In this document: in pieces, positions 50,167 through 59,834 of the stretch
Numbering within the stretch: the first letter of the stretch is position 1
Layout of the letters: every line of letters starts with the position of its first letter
Assembly: GCF_001758225.1 (NCBI RefSeq)
Contig: NZ_MAST01000004.1
Location: 62,001-126,000, forward strand
DNA: 64,000 nucleotides
Direction: 5' to 3'
Origin: Humibacillus sp. DSM 29435
GTDB taxonomy: Bacteria; Actinomycetota; Actinomycetes; Actinomycetales; Dermatophilaceae
Program-made: the position numbers and the translations under genes
Notes under the pieces: model-generated
Told to the model about the DNA's origin: nothing
The model's input: the letters and a program-made list of their open reading frames with translations, nothing else
Databases searched by the model: none

Positions 50167-51321
50167 ATGTCCCGCACCGCCCGTCGCGCCGCGCCCCTCG
50201 CGCTGGCCACGATCGCCGCCCTAGCCCTGGTCGGGTGCACCGACAAGCCCGACACCCCGTCGTCGTCGACCAAGGCCGGTGGCTCTGGCGCGATCACCGT
50301 CAACGCCACCGACACCGCGTGCGAGCTGAGCGCCTCGACGGCCCAGGCCGGCACGGTCACCTTCGACATCTCCAACGCGGGAACGAAGATCAACGAGTTC
50401 TACGTCTACGCCGCCGGCGACCGCATCGTCTCGGAGGTCGAGAACATCACCCCGGGCCTCAAGCGCCAGCTCAAGGTCGAGATCACCGAGCCGGGCACCT
50501 TCACGACCGCGTGCAAGCCCGGGATGGTCGGCGACGGCATCCGCAGCGACTTCACGGTCACGGGGACGGCCGCCAAGGGCAGCGCCGACCAGAAGGTGGC
50601 CAAGGCGATCTCCGACTACCGGGCGTTCGTCGCGACCGAGTCCGACAAGCTGCTCGCCGGCACCGAGGAGTTCGTCACCGCAGTCAAGGCCGGCGATGTC
50701 GCCAAGGCGAAGACGCTCTACCCGACGGCCCGCCTGCCTTGGGAGACCATCGAGCCGGTCGCCGAGAGCTTCGGCGACCTCGACCCGAGGATCGACGGGC
50801 GCGAGGACGTCATCGAGGACGGCATGAAGTTCACCGGCTACCACCGCCTCGAGAAGGACCTCTGGGTCACCGGCCTGCAGGCCGACTCGAACGCCATCGC
50901 CGACCAGCTGCTCGTCGACGTCAAGGAGATCGCGACCAAGAGCAAGTCGGTCGAGCCCACCGCCCTGACGATCGCCAACGGCGCCAAGGCGCTGCTCGAC
51001 GAGGTGGCCACCGGCAAGATCACCGGCGAGGAGGAGCGTTACTCCCACACCGACCTCTGGGACTTCCGCGGCAACCTGCAGGGCTCCCAGTCGGCCCTCG
51101 AGACGTTGCGCCCCGTCGTCACCGAGCGCAACCCCGCCCTGCAGAAGACCCTCGACGCCCGCTTCGGCGAGCTGAACAAGCTGCTCGAGTCGCACCGCGT
51201 GAACGGCTCGTTCGTGTCGTACACGAAGCTCACCGCCGCCGACATCAAGGCGCTGACCGTGTCGCTCGACGCCCTCGGCGAGGAAGTCTCGAAGGTGCCG
51301 GCCGTCGTGGAGTCGAAGTGA
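50167..51321 (+). CDS. efeO: EfeO iron-uptake lipoprotein (cupredoxin plus M75 peptidase-like domain)
   Basis: A 384-residue lipoprotein: signal peptide with lipobox LALVGC (lipid-attached cysteine at about residue 24), a cupredoxin-like domain (TVNATDTACELSASTAQAGT through FTTACKPGMVGDG) and an M75 (imelysin-like) helical domain with the HxxE metal motif in GYHRLEKDLW (about residue 226). It captures iron outside the membrane and passes it to EfeU. It ends in a GTGA overlap with efeB. Confidence 0.95.
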   Translation: MSRTARRAAPLALATIAALALVGCTDKPDTPSSSTKAGGSGAITVNATDTACELSASTAQAGTVTFDISNAGTKINEFYVYAAGDRIVSEVENITPGLKRQLKVEITEPGTFTTACKPGMVGDGIRSDFTVTGTAAKGSADQKVAKAISDYRAFVATESDKLLAGTEEFVTAVKAGDVAKAKTLYPTARLPWETIEPVAESFGDLDPRIDGREDVIEDGMKFTGYHRLEKDLWVTGLQADSNAIADQLLVDVKEIATKSKSVEPTALTIANGAKALLDEVATGKITGEEERYSHTDLWDFRGNLQGSQSALETLRPVVTERNPALQKTLDARFGELNKLLESHRVNGSFVSYTKLTAADIKALTVSLDALGEEVSKVPAVVESK

Positions 51322-52667
51322 CCGAGTCGTCTTCAGCAGCAGAACGGTCGGACGCGCCCACGCCCGTCGCTGCCTCCCCGACATCGGGCGGTGTCAGCCG
51401 GCGGCGGCTGCTCGGCACCACCGGAACGGCCGCAGCCGTCGGCCTCGTGGCGGGCGCCGGGGTGACGTATGCCGCTGGGCGAGCAACGGCAGACGGCACG
51501 CCCGCGGATGCCGGGCCCGGCGTTCCGTCGTTGGATGCCGCCATCGACTTTCACGGCGAGCACCAGGCCGGCATCGTCACCCCCGCTCAGGACCGCCTGC
51601 ACTTCGTGGCCCTCGACGTCGTGACCAAGGACCGGGCCGAGCTGGTCGCCCTGCTCAAGACGTGGACCCGAGCAGCCGAGCGGATGTCGGCCGGTGCGGA
51701 GGCTGCTCCCGGCGGCCTGGTCGGAGGTGGACCCTTCGCGGCGCCCGAGGACACCGGCGAGGCCTACGGGCTCCCGGCATCCGGCCTGACGATCACGGTT
51801 GGTTTCGGTCCGTCACTCTTCGACGGCCGGTTCGGGTTGGCCGCTCGCAAGCCGGCCGCACTCGAGAACCTGCCGGCGTTCGTCGGTGACCAGCTCGAGG
51901 CGAACCGTTCGGGCGGTGACCTCTGCATCCAGGCCTGCGCGAACGACCCGCAGGTGGCCGTGCACGCGGTGCGCAACCTCGTGCGGCTCGGTTTCGGGGT
52001 CGTGTCGGTGCGGTGGAGCCAGCTCGGTTTCGGGCGCACCTCCTCCACCTCGACCGCCCAGGCCACGCCGCGCAACATGTTCGGGTTCAAGGACGGCACG
52101 AACAACCTCAAGCTCGAAGACCCCGCCGGCCTCGCCGAACACGTCTGGGTGGCGACGAAAGACGAGAAGCCCGTGGCCGCCTGGATGGTCGGGGGCTCCT
52201 ACCTCGTCGCGCGGCGCATCCGCATGCACATCGAGATCTGGGACCGCACCTCGCTGCAGGAGCAGGAGGACATCATCGGTCGCGACAAGAAGGTGGGCGC
52301 TCCGCTCGGGCAGGCCAAGGAGTTCGACGAGCTCGACTTCGCCAAGAAGGCTCCAGACGGCACGCCCGCGATCCCCGAGATCGCGCACGTGCGCCTGGCC
52401 CACTCCAGCAACCTGCGCGGCGTCAAGATTCTGCGGCGGGGGTACAACTTCACCGATGGCACCGACGGCGTCGGTCACCTGGATGCCGGCCTGTTCTTCC
52501 TCGCGTTCATGCGCGACCCGGGCAAGCAGTTCGTGCCGATGCAGCGGGCCCTGGCGAGCAAGGACGGGCTGAACGAGTACATCGAGCACAACGGGTCGGC
52601 GGTCTTCGCGTGCCCGCCCGGCACCGTCCCCGGCCAGTTCTGGGGTCAGTCCCTCTTCACCACCTGA
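51318..52667 (+). CDS. efeB: EfeB deferrochelatase / DyP-type heme peroxidase (Tat-exported)
   Basis: A 449-residue dye-decolourising peroxidase. The Tat signal has the twin arginines in SRRRLLGTTGTAAAVGLVAG (about residues 27-46). The catalytic aspartate is in MFGFKDGTNNLK (about residue 258), and the heme-ligand histidine region is EIAHVRLAHSSNLRG. EfeB oxidises iron and/or removes it from heme outside the membrane for uptake through EfeU. The GTG start overlaps the efeO stop; the frame stays open upstream across efeO but that part is not coding. Confidence 0.94.
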   Translation: MTESSSAAERSDAPTPVAASPTSGGVSRRRLLGTTGTAAAVGLVAGAGVTYAAGRATADGTPADAGPGVPSLDAAIDFHGEHQAGIVTPAQDRLHFVALDVVTKDRAELVALLKTWTRAAERMSAGAEAAPGGLVGGGPFAAPEDTGEAYGLPASGLTITVGFGPSLFDGRFGLAARKPAALENLPAFVGDQLEANRSGGDLCIQACANDPQVAVHAVRNLVRLGFGVVSVRWSQLGFGRTSSTSTAQATPRNMFGFKDGTNNLKLEDPAGLAEHVWVATKDEKPVAAWMVGGSYLVARRIRMHIEIWDRTSLQEQEDIIGRDKKVGAPLGQAKEFDELDFAKKAPDGTPAIPEIAHVRLAHSSNLRGVKILRRGYNFTDGTDGVGHLDAGLFFLAFMRDPGKQFVPMQRALASKDGLNEYIEHNGSAVFACPPGTVPGQFWGQSLFTT

Positions 52668-52687
52668 CCCCTCGCAGTCGCAAACCC

Positions 52688-52764
52688 GGTCGAGTGGCCC
52701 GTACGAAACTGGCCACTCGACCTGGGGCTGGGCGGACCCCAAGGTCGAGTGGCCACTTTGGTAC
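52688..52764. repeat. Copies of the cobB 22-bp repeat after efeB
   Basis: GGTCGAGTGGCC (52688-52699) faces GTACGAAACTGGCCACTCGACC (52701-52722), and a second unit GGTCGAGTGGCCACTTTGGTAC lies at 52743-52764. These match the cobB unit AGTCGAGTGGCCACTTTCGTAC with one or two differences. They lie 20 bases after the efeB stop and before the convergent ROK gene, where they could also serve as a terminator. Confidence 0.88.
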
Positions 52765-52802
52765 ACCCGGTCAGGCCGGATGCCGGGATGGCGTCGCCAC
52801 GG

Positions 52803-54062
52803 TCAGGGGTGGGAGTGGCCGGCGATCCATCTCGCCGGGTCGGCGACCACTCCGTCGAGCACGCGCCACCCCGCGCCGGTAGCCGCCGAGTCGGGCCCGG
52901 CCAGGGCCGCGACCACCTCGACCGGTGCCCATCGTGCTGCGAGCACCCGCGACCGCACCTCTCGCTCAATCCCGGGTGCGAGGTGGTCGAACAGCCGGGC
53001 GTAGACCCCGCCGAGCACGACGCGCTCGACGTCGACGAGGTTCAAGGTGGTGGCCACGGCCACGCCGATGGCCGCCGACGCCCATTCCAACGACCGTCGA
53101 ACCCGGATGCTGCGACGCTCGCGGTCGAGCAGCTGGTCGACGGTGGTCTCGAGCGACAGCCCGGAACGCCGACGAATCACGTCGAGGCCCGCGTACTGCT
53201 CGAGGCACCCGGTGGCTCCGCACGCGCAGCGCGGGCCCGACCGGTCGATGACCGTATGGCCGATCTCGCCCGACCAGCCGTGCTGGCCGCGAGCCGGTTC
53301 CCCGTCGACCACGATCGCCCCACCGATCCCGACCTCACCGGCGATGTAGAGAAAGCTCTGCTCCTCCCGGGCCGTGCCGCCTGCCACGGCCCGAGCTCGG
53401 GCTTCGGCCCGAGCCGAGAGGTCGGCGTCGTTGCCCAGCTCGATGGGCAGGGCCCTCAGGCCGGGTTGCTCGCAGAGCAGGGCGACGAGGTCGACCCCGC
53501 TCCAGGCGAGGTTGGGGGCCAGCGCCACGATGCCGCTGCCCGACCGCAGCAGAGCGGGGACCGAGACGCAGGCCCCCGCCAGCTCGATCTGCGCCGGTAA
53601 CTGCGTGACGACCTGCGCGGCGAGACGGCCGAGGCTGCGGGCCACGACGGCAGGGTCACTCGCCCGGTGGTCACCGGCCTCTCGGGCCTCACCCAGTGAC
53701 GACCCGTCGAGCGCGGTGACGCGCACTGCGAGATGGTCGACCTGGATCTCGAGACCCAGCCCGGCGACCCCGCCGCGGTGCGGGGCCAGCAGCATCCCCG
53801 GGCGGCCGGCGCGGCCTACCAGCTCGGGCTCCAGCTCGTCGACGAGCCGCGCCGCGATGAGACGGTCGACGAGGTCGGATGCCGTGGATCGGGTCAACCC
53901 CAGGGCGCCCGCGATGCGCGCCCGAGTCAGGGGCCCTGGTGCCTCGACGACGGCGCGGAGCACGAGCGCCAGGTTGTGGGTGCGTAGCGACTGCTGTCGC
54001 GCTGCACCGACCGGGGACAGCAGCGGGCCTGGCCTTGAGCTCCCGCCTCCACGTTTGTTCAC
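52803..54062 (-). CDS. ROK-family transcriptional repressor (XylR-like)
   Basis: A 419-residue protein. Residues 25-75 are a MarR-like winged HTH ([20 protein letters not shown], then [20 protein letters not shown]). The ROK sugar-kinase-like domain has the zinc motif [14 protein letters not shown] (about 282-295) and GEIGH before it. The first ROK motif ([16 protein letters not shown]) lacks the ATP-binding acidic start of true kinases. Divergent from xylose isomerase, so it is probably the xylose-responsive repressor. The GTG start (54062) lies inside one half of the likely operator. Confidence 0.9.
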   Translation of the reverse strand: MNKRGGGSSRPGPLLSPVGAARQQSLRTHNLALVLRAVVEAPGPLTRARIAGALGLTRSTASDLVDRLIAARLVDELEPELVGRAGRPGMLLAPHRGGVAGLGLEIQVDHLAVRVTALDGSSLGEAREAGDHRASDPAVVARSLGRLAAQVVTQLPAQIELAGACVSVPALLRSGSGIVALAPNLAWSGVDLVALLCEQPGLRALPIELGNDADLSARAEARARAVAGGTAREEQSFLYIAGEVGIGGAIVVDGEPARGQHGWSGEIGHTVIDRSGPRCACGATGCLEQYAGLDVIRRRSGLSLETTVDQLLDRERRSIRVRRSLEWASAAIGVAVATTLNLVDVERVVLGGVYARLFDHLAPGIEREVRSRVLAARWAPVEVVAALAGPDSAATGAGWRVLDGVVADPARWIAGHSHP

Positions 54063-54109
54063 CCATTGACCTTATCGGTCAGGGGCAATATGTTAAATGG
54101 ACAAACAAA
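54053..54109 (+). promoter_or_regulatory. xylA promoter and ROK operator
   Basis: A -35 TTGACC (54066-54071) and a -10 TATGTT (54089-54094) with 17-bp spacing precede xylA. The spacer contains TGACCTTATCGGTCA (54067-54081), a 5-bp dyad, and the flanks carry GTTTGTTCACC (54053-54063) facing GGACAAACAAA (54099-54109), the TTTGTT/ACAAAC type of site bound by ROK xylose repressors. The sites cover both promoters, so the repressor would also regulate itself. Confidence 0.75.
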
Positions 54110-54136
54110 TTGTGTTCGCACTGCGCAGGAGGATTC

Positions 54137-55324
54137 ATGACCCGTAGACCCACTCCAGAAGACCGTTTCTCGTTCGGGCTCTGGACCGTCGGCTGGGAGG
54201 CACGTGACCAGTTCGGTGACGCGTCACGACCGCCTCTCGACCCGGTCGAGTCGGTGCACCGGCTCGCCGACCTCGGGGCCTGGGGCGTGACCTTCCACGA
54301 CGATGACGTCATCCCGTTCGGCAGCAGCGACGCCGAGCGCGACCGCATCCTCGGTCGGTTCCGCAAGGCTCTCGACGACACGGGGATCGTCGTCGAGATG
54401 GTCACGACCAACACCTTCAGCCACCCCATCTTCAAGGACGGCGCGTTCACGTCGAACAACCGTGAGGTGCGGCGCTACGGCCTGCGCAAGGTCATCCGCA
54501 ACGTCGACCTCGCCGCCGAGCTCGGAGCCGAGACCTTCGTGATGTGGGGCGGTCGGGAAGGCGCCGAGTACGACGGGGCCAAAGACGTCAACGCGGCGCT
54601 GAACCGCTACCGCGAAGGCATTGACACCGTCGCCGCCTACATCAAGGACCGTGGCTACGACATGCGGATCGCGATCGAGCCCAAGCCCAATGAGCCCCGC
54701 GGCGACATCCTGCTTCCCACCGTCGGGCACGCCTTGGCCTTCATCGCCGAGCTCGAGCACGGCGACATCGTCGGGGTGAACCCCGAGGTGGGGCACGAGC
54801 AGATGGCCGCCCTCAACTACACGACCGGCATCGCGCAGGCGCTGTGGGCCGAGAAGCTCTTCCACATCGACCTCAACGGCCAGCGGTCGATCAAGTACGA
54901 CCAGGACCTCGCCTTCGGTCACGGTGACCTGTTGTCGGCCTTCTTCACCGTCGACCTCGTCGAGAACGGCTTCGTCGGCGGCGGACCGCGCTACGACGGC
55001 CCCCGCCACTTCGACTACAAGCCGTCACGCACCGAGGACATGGAGGGCGTGTGGGTCTCGGCTGCGGCGAACATGAGCACCTACCTGCTGCTGAAGGAAC
55101 GTGCGATCGCCTACCGGGCCGACCCGGCCGTGCAGGCAGCCTTCGAGGCGAGCAAGGTGCTCGAGCTGTCGCAGCCCACCCTGTCCGAGGGTGAGACCTT
55201 GGCCGACCTGCTCGCCAACCCGGCGGCCTACGAGGAGTTCGACGTCGAGGCGGTGGCCGAGGCCGGCTACGCGTTCGTCGCCCTGAACCAGCTGGGCGTC
55301 GAGCACGCCCTCGGCGGTCGCTGA
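54137..55324 (+). CDS. xylA: Xylose isomerase
   Basis: A 395-residue enzyme converting D-xylose to D-xylulose, of the shorter actinobacterial class. The active-site histidine is in [13 protein letters not shown] (about residue 54). Metal ligands are in [38 protein letters not shown] and [16 protein letters not shown]. The ATG at 54137 has AGGAGG at ideal distance. The xylulokinase gene that usually follows is absent; a strong terminator comes instead. Confidence 0.97.
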   Translation: MTRRPTPEDRFSFGLWTVGWEARDQFGDASRPPLDPVESVHRLADLGAWGVTFHDDDVIPFGSSDAERDRILGRFRKALDDTGIVVEMVTTNTFSHPIFKDGAFTSNNREVRRYGLRKVIRNVDLAAELGAETFVMWGGREGAEYDGAKDVNAALNRYREGIDTVAAYIKDRGYDMRIAIEPKPNEPRGDILLPTVGHALAFIAELEHGDIVGVNPEVGHEQMAALNYTTGIAQALWAEKLFHIDLNGQRSIKYDQDLAFGHGDLLSAFFTVDLVENGFVGGGPRYDGPRHFDYKPSRTEDMEGVWVSAAANMSTYLLLKERAIAYRADPAVQAAFEASKVLELSQPTLSEGETLADLLANPAAYEEFDVEAVAEAGYAFVALNQLGVEHALGGR

Positions 55325-55333
55325 CCCCGCAAT

Positions 55334-55386
55334 GCACGAGACGAAGGGGGCATCACCCGTTCCGGGTGATGCCCCCTTCGTCGTGC
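55334..55386 (+). terminator. Strong terminator after xylA
   Basis: The arms from 55334 (GCACGAGACGAAGGGGGCAT and on) and to 55386 pair almost perfectly over about 24 bp around a TTCC loop. It starts 9 bases after the stop codon and ends the xylA transcript. Confidence 0.88.
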
Positions 55387-55488
55387 GAGGGTGAGGATCG
55401 ACGGAGCCAGCCCCACGACGAGAGGGAGCGCACGGTGCAGAGCTCGAGGGCCGTCGTTGCCGCTTACAGGATCGGTTTCCTCAGGGCG

Positions 55489-56625
55489 TCAATCGCGGAC
55501 AGCACGGTCTCTACCGAGCGTCTTCGCCCGGTAGAGCGCCACGTCTGCCGACGCAATCGCCGCCTCCAAACTGGCACCCGGAGCTAGCGAGGTGAGCCCG
55601 TAGCTGACGGTTGGCATCCGGAAGCCGACTTTCTGGTCAAGAGCACTCAGCATCGAACTGATCTCAACGGTGACCTGTTCGGCTCGATCCAACCCGGTGT
55701 GCGGCAGGAGCAGCATGAATTCTTCGCCGCCATATCGGCCGACCAAGTCTGAGGATCGGACGGTTCGCTTAGCCACCTGCGCGAATTCCTGTAGCACGCG
55801 GTCGCCGGCCTGATGGCCGTGCGTATCGTTGATCTCCTTGAAGTTGTCGAGGTCGGCGAGAATCAGGGCGGCGTTGGCGTCACCGTGCCCCATCGGACGG
55901 GTCGCGCGGGTGGCAAGTCGCAGGAATTCTGCGCGATTGAGCATCCCAGTGAGCCCGTCCTGAGTGGCCCGGATCTGAAGCTCCTTGGTCGTCTGCTCGG
56001 TGCTCAGCATGGACATGCTGAACGAGACCACCACCAGGAACACGAGGCCGAATATCGACGTGACCTCGTATCCGAAGTACCGCGAGGTGGCGTCTCCGCC
56101 CGTACCGTCGATGATGAACGCGGCGCAGCGAGCAGCGTGGTACGCGCTGATCACTGTTGCCGCTATTGCCAGCGAGGTCCGGGTCCCGGTGCGTCTGTGG
56201 TCCATGCGCCACAATTCGCGCGCGGTGAGTCCGGATATGACCGGCATCATGGCGAGAAAGACGAGCCCTCCAGCCGAGACGTCGGTGGTGCGGTGGTCAA
56301 CCAACGACGCAATGCCTATCAGCGCCGCGGCGGCTGTCAACTGCCACCACCGACTGGCGGCACCGTTGAGGGAGCGAGCGGCTGCCCACGCGCTGGAAGC
56401 ACCCAGCACGATCAGCATGTTGCTCACCGGGAGGGCCCAGAAATGCTGCAAAGCGTCATCGAGAATACGGACGCCTGCGCCGATGAGGTAGAAAGTCAGC
56501 GTGGCACACCACCAACCGCTGTATGGCGAGCGAGTGGTCCGAAAAACGACAAAGTAGAACAGGACCAGCATGGTGGCCGCGACCACACCGAACGAAAGGT
56601 GCAGGGTCGCCTTGTCGAGTTCCAT
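55489..56625 (-). CDS. Membrane-anchored diguanylate cyclase (GGDEF)
   Basis: A 378-residue protein with six or seven membrane helices in residues 1-205 and a GGDEF domain: TQDGLTGMLNRAEFLRLATR, DLDNFKEINDTHGHQAGDRV and the active-site loop RYGGEEFMLLLPHTGLDRAE (GGEEF). It makes c-di-GMP from two GTP. No RxxD inhibitory site is visible just before the signature. The ATG at 56625 is preceded by an in-frame TTG. Its codons are slightly less GC-biased than neighbours. It is next to the EAL protein, so synthesis and degradation are paired. Confidence 0.92.
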   Translation of the reverse strand: MELDKATLHLSFGVVAATMLVLFYFVVFRTTRSPYSGWWCATLTFYLIGAGVRILDDALQHFWALPVSNMLIVLGASSAWAAARSLNGAASRWWQLTAAAALIGIASLVDHRTTDVSAGGLVFLAMMPVISGLTARELWRMDHRRTGTRTSLAIAATVISAYHAARCAAFIIDGTGGDATSRYFGYEVTSIFGLVFLVVVSFSMSMLSTEQTTKELQIRATQDGLTGMLNRAEFLRLATRATRPMGHGDANAALILADLDNFKEINDTHGHQAGDRVLQEFAQVAKRTVRSSDLVGRYGGEEFMLLLPHTGLDRAEQVTVEISSMLSALDQKVGFRMPTVSYGLTSLAPGASLEAAIASADVALYRAKTLGRDRAVRD

Positions 56626-56749
56626 CAACAGTCCCCTGACCCGGTCAGCCGAAGATGGCCCCGTGAGGGTGGGTCACATCGGCGAAGCCCCATAATACCC
56701 CATATCGGTGTAACGAGATGTTGACGAGCGTCGCTGGTGACCAGCGTGG

Positions 56750-58204
56750 TCAGCCATCCACTCGGGACCACTGGATGAGCCAGGCCAACAGATCTCCGCT
56801 CGACGCAGCGCTTCCCGGCACGAGGTGGTGTTGCTGACGATGCAGTTTCACCGCTATCTGATCACCGTGCTCGACAAGAAGGTCGGTGATCGGACACGTC
56901 TCATACGACGTGGTGTGCTGCTTCTGCGTCCGGTGGAAGGTCCAGTGGTAGGCAAGAGAGCCGAGCGGCGTGCGCACCAGGCCACTGTCCGGCACCCGGT
57001 GGGACTGAGTCACCCAGCCGGGGATGTCCCGAGCAGGAACGGGTGGACAAAGGAAGTATCCCTGTCCGTACGAGGCGCCCAGGATTGCCGCGACCTCGGT
57101 CAGTGCCTCGTCCTCGAGGCCTTCGATGATGATGTCCCATCCCTGGTCATGCCCCATCTGGATCAATGTGGTGAGCATCCCGAGAGTGGGGACCGGCCTG
57201 TTCCTGAGTTGCGCCACGATGGCCACGTCGACCTTTACGGCGTGGAAAGGCAACTTCAGCAGACGGCGCAGGCCACTGTGGCCAGAACCGAGGTCGTCCA
57301 TCGCCATAGCCACCCCGAGCGCCCCCAGCGCGGCGAACGTCTCCAGCTGCACCCTGTCGTGCAGCACTTCGGTCTCGAGCAACTCGATGCTGAGACGCGT
57401 CGGTGCGATGCCGTGACGTTTCAAGGCGTCGGCTACCCACCGCGCACACTCCGGTTCGCTCAGTGTGGATGGTGCGAGGTTGATGCTCGCATCCAGACTC
57501 AGGCCTGCAGCGTCCCACTCGGCAATCTGCCCCAGCACCTGTTCCAGCGCCTGCCGGAACAACAACGCCACGTCTGACTCGGTCAGGAGAGGGAGGAACG
57601 CTCCGGGCGAGATCAGGGTTCCGTCTTCGAGTTCGAGGCGAGCCAACGCCTCGACGAAGTGTGTTGCACCTGTGCGAAGGTCGACGACCGGCTGCATGTG
57701 CATGCGCAGGCGTCCCGAGAGCAGACCTTCGCGGTAGTCGGGCGACCTCTCCTCCGGTGCCGGTCGCTGTGGGATGACGGAAGGAAACGGAAGGTTCGCA
57801 GGAGCGAGTACCTGCGCGGTGACGTCCCGTTGAACGCTGATGAAGTGTGAGATGACACCGTCATCCTCGCGCACGGGGGAGATGCTGAGCTCATGCCAGA
57901 ACGAGGTGCCGTCCTTGCGGTAGTTGAGGATCTGTCCGCGGAACGTCTCGCCCTTCGTAAGACGCAGTCGTATCAGCCTGACTACCTCCGGATCGGACCC
58001 GGGCCCTTGCAGCATCCGGCAGTTCCGACCCAGCAGCTCGGCCTCACCGTAACCGGTCACGGCCGTGAACGCGGCGTTGACGAAAATGATGGTCTGCGCC
58101 GCGTCGGTGATGACCAGTCCCTGGGTCACCGTTCTCAGGGCGCGAAGGAGCAGGGACTGCGGCAGCGGCATGTCGAGCGCACCCGAGAAGTCGTCGATCG
58201 TCAT
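56750..58204 (-). CDS. LOV/PAS-EAL protein, putative blue-light-regulated c-di-GMP phosphodiesterase
   Basis: A 484-residue soluble protein. Residues about 15-130 are a PAS domain with the LOV flavin signature GRNCRMLQGPGSDPEVVRLI, with photoactive cysteine C62, N94 and Q125 of the flavin pocket present; the usual second asparagine is H104 (FWHELSISP). Residues about 160-400 are an EAL domain with E185 in VEALARLE, INLAPSTL, IELLETEVL, MDDLGSGHSG, VKVD, IIEGLED and QGYFLCPP, so the metal-binding set looks complete. About 85 C-terminal residues have no recognised domain. It should hydrolyse c-di-GMP, opposing the cyclase downstream. Light sensing follows from the LOV residues and is untested. 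Confidence 0.87.
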   Translation of the reverse strand: MTIDDFSGALDMPLPQSLLLRALRTVTQGLVITDAAQTIIFVNAAFTAVTGYGEAELLGRNCRMLQGPGSDPEVVRLIRLRLTKGETFRGQILNYRKDGTSFWHELSISPVREDDGVISHFISVQRDVTAQVLAPANLPFPSVIPQRPAPEERSPDYREGLLSGRLRMHMQPVVDLRTGATHFVEALARLELEDGTLISPGAFLPLLTESDVALLFRQALEQVLGQIAEWDAAGLSLDASINLAPSTLSEPECARWVADALKRHGIAPTRLSIELLETEVLHDRVQLETFAALGALGVAMAMDDLGSGHSGLRRLLKLPFHAVKVDVAIVAQLRNRPVPTLGMLTTLIQMGHDQGWDIIIEGLEDEALTEVAAILGASYGQGYFLCPPVPARDIPGWVTQSHRVPDSGLVRTPLGSLAYHWTFHRTQKQHTTSYETCPITDLLVEHGDQIAVKLHRQQHHLVPGSAASSGDLLAWLIQWSRVDG

Positions 58205-58225
58205 GAGCTGAGCCTCCGGGATCCT

Positions 58226-58258
58226 CGTCCAGGGATGTAGCCATCGAGGCCCTGGACG
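58226..58258. terminator. Hairpin between the GH18-like and LOV-EAL genes
   Basis: CGTCCAGGG (58226-58234) and CCCTGGACG (58250-58258) are 9-bp arms with a 15-base loop in the 60-base gap between the two minus-strand genes, so they may be transcribed separately. Confidence 0.5.
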
Positions 58259-58264
58259 GGCGGG

Positions 58265-59821
58265 CTAGAGACCGTCACCGGTCACCACCCGGCGGGTCTC
58301 GGCGTCGGTGAGCCGCTCCCACGGCGACGGGTTGGATTGCGTTGAACGGGCTACCGGGCTGACTCCCTGAGTCCACCATTTCGCAGAGAACGCCACACCC
58401 TCGAACAGCACCCGCTGACCCATCGTGTAGACCGTGCCGGCTTCCCATTCGGGGTAGGTTCCCTTGGGCAGCACGGGCACCGGAATGGGCTTCTCGCCCG
58501 GCAACACCGGCCCCATGAGCTGCCACGGCGAGGAGAACTCGTCAACAGTCGGGTCATCCGGCAGGTTTCCCGTCGTCCACCATTTCGAGACGTAGACGTT
58601 GTGATGCCAGACGATCCGGGTGCCCTGTACGTAGGCCAGACCCGCTTCCCAGATCGGGTATGGGCTGCTCTTCGGGTCATCGGGCGTGGGGCGAGCAGGC
58701 ATGGGTTCTGCTTCGCTCGGTGTCACCGCTGCAGCGTCCGGCCGGCCGGTCAGTCCCTCGCGCAGTGTCTGCGCGTAGGTGCTGCTGCCCTGATCGATCC
58801 CGCTGCATGAGTTCGACACCACGTCGATGTCGGGATAGTTCTCCCCGCAGGTGCGATCGCGATTGAGCGACCACATGGAGAGCCTCCCGAGACCCTTGTC
58901 GTGGGCAAACTGGTTGAGCCCACCCGCTGCATCGAGCCTGAACACCTCATCGGATATGTCGTTCTGCCCGATCATGGGGGTGGCACCCATCCGACTCCAC
59001 AGCGTGGCGGGGCCGAGCGGCCTGCCAGCAGCGGCGTAGACCTTGCCGAGTTGACCATGCGTTGCGTTGAGGGACGCGATCGCTGCACCGGCCATCGACC
59101 GCCCCCCTCTGCTGTTCCCGAAGTCCATCGTCATGACGTTGACGCCGGAGACCTCGACGCCGGCGGCGAGCATCGAGCTGACAGTCTGGATGCCGGTTGA
59201 GGAGAGTCCTTGAGGTGTCACCGGGAGGGTGAGCCAGACACGCAGATCCTGATGTTTGGCAGCACGCGCAGCCTGCAGCTTCGCGATCGCCGAGGCGCGT
59301 CGACCGGCCGCTCCGGTGTCGTCGAGGCCAGCCCCCTCCAGGTCGAGATCAATCGTGCGAAGGTCGTACCGGTCGACGACGGTGTTGTAGGCCGCAAGGA
59401 GTTGATCGCCGTCTTGGCATACCGTGGCCAGCTCGTCGTTGAGGGCCCCCCCGAACGACACGACGACCTCGCCCCCGTTCTGCCGCAGCCGCGCGATCCG
59501 GCGGTCGAGGTCAAGGTCTTCGGCAGCGGCGTCCAGCGTGTAGTCCTTACCCCACGACGGCACACACGGCTTACCGGGCGAGGCGACGACGAAGGACAGG
59601 ACGACATCGCGCGCCGCCGTTGACGTGGGATTTTCGAAGTGCAGTTGAGGGGTGGTGGTGACATCCGCATAAGCCGCGAACCACCCGTTGTTCTTGTCAG
59701 CCTCCTGGGAGTCCGCGAACCAGCGCCAGCCGGACAAGATCGTGAAGACCAGGCCGACGACAGCGGTGACTGACACAGCCAGGCGCAGCCATGAGAACCT
59801 TCGCTCATCGAACTGCGCCAC
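58265..59821 (-). CDS. Membrane-anchored GH18-like glycoside hydrolase with two CBM5/12 modules
   Basis: A 518-residue protein. One N-terminal membrane helix (residues about 11-30) makes it a signal-anchored exoprotein. The GH18-like barrel (about 40-350) has FGG (VVSFGGALND) and the catalytic DxDxE-type motif TIDLDLEGAG. The C-terminus has two chitin-binding-like modules, YPIWEAGLAYVQGTRIVWHH with a WWTTG end and YPEWEAGTVYTMGQRVLFEG with a WWTQG end, each typical of CBM5/12. It may trim a chitin-like or amino-sugar polysaccharide, perhaps one made by the divergent synthase. Start GTG. Confidence 0.85.
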   Translation of the reverse strand: MAQFDERRFSWLRLAVSVTAVVGLVFTILSGWRWFADSQEADKNNGWFAAYADVTTTPQLHFENPTSTAARDVVLSFVVASPGKPCVPSWGKDYTLDAAAEDLDLDRRIARLRQNGGEVVVSFGGALNDELATVCQDGDQLLAAYNTVVDRYDLRTIDLDLEGAGLDDTGAAGRRASAIAKLQAARAAKHQDLRVWLTLPVTPQGLSSTGIQTVSSMLAAGVEVSGVNVMTMDFGNSRGGRSMAGAAIASLNATHGQLGKVYAAAGRPLGPATLWSRMGATPMIGQNDISDEVFRLDAAGGLNQFAHDKGLGRLSMWSLNRDRTCGENYPDIDVVSNSCSGIDQGSSTYAQTLREGLTGRPDAAAVTPSEAEPMPARPTPDDPKSSPYPIWEAGLAYVQGTRIVWHHNVYVSKWWTTGNLPDDPTVDEFSSPWQLMGPVLPGEKPIPVPVLPKGTYPEWEAGTVYTMGQRVLFEGVAFSAKWWTQGVSPVARSTQSNPSPWERLTDAETRRVVTGDGL

Positions 59822-59834
59822 GTGATGCCCCCTG

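Noticed and set aside
50235-51317. A long upstream extension of the efeB frame through efeO
   Set aside because: The extension is in a shifted frame of efeO with shadow composition; the Tat signal and GTGA overlap place the start at 51318.
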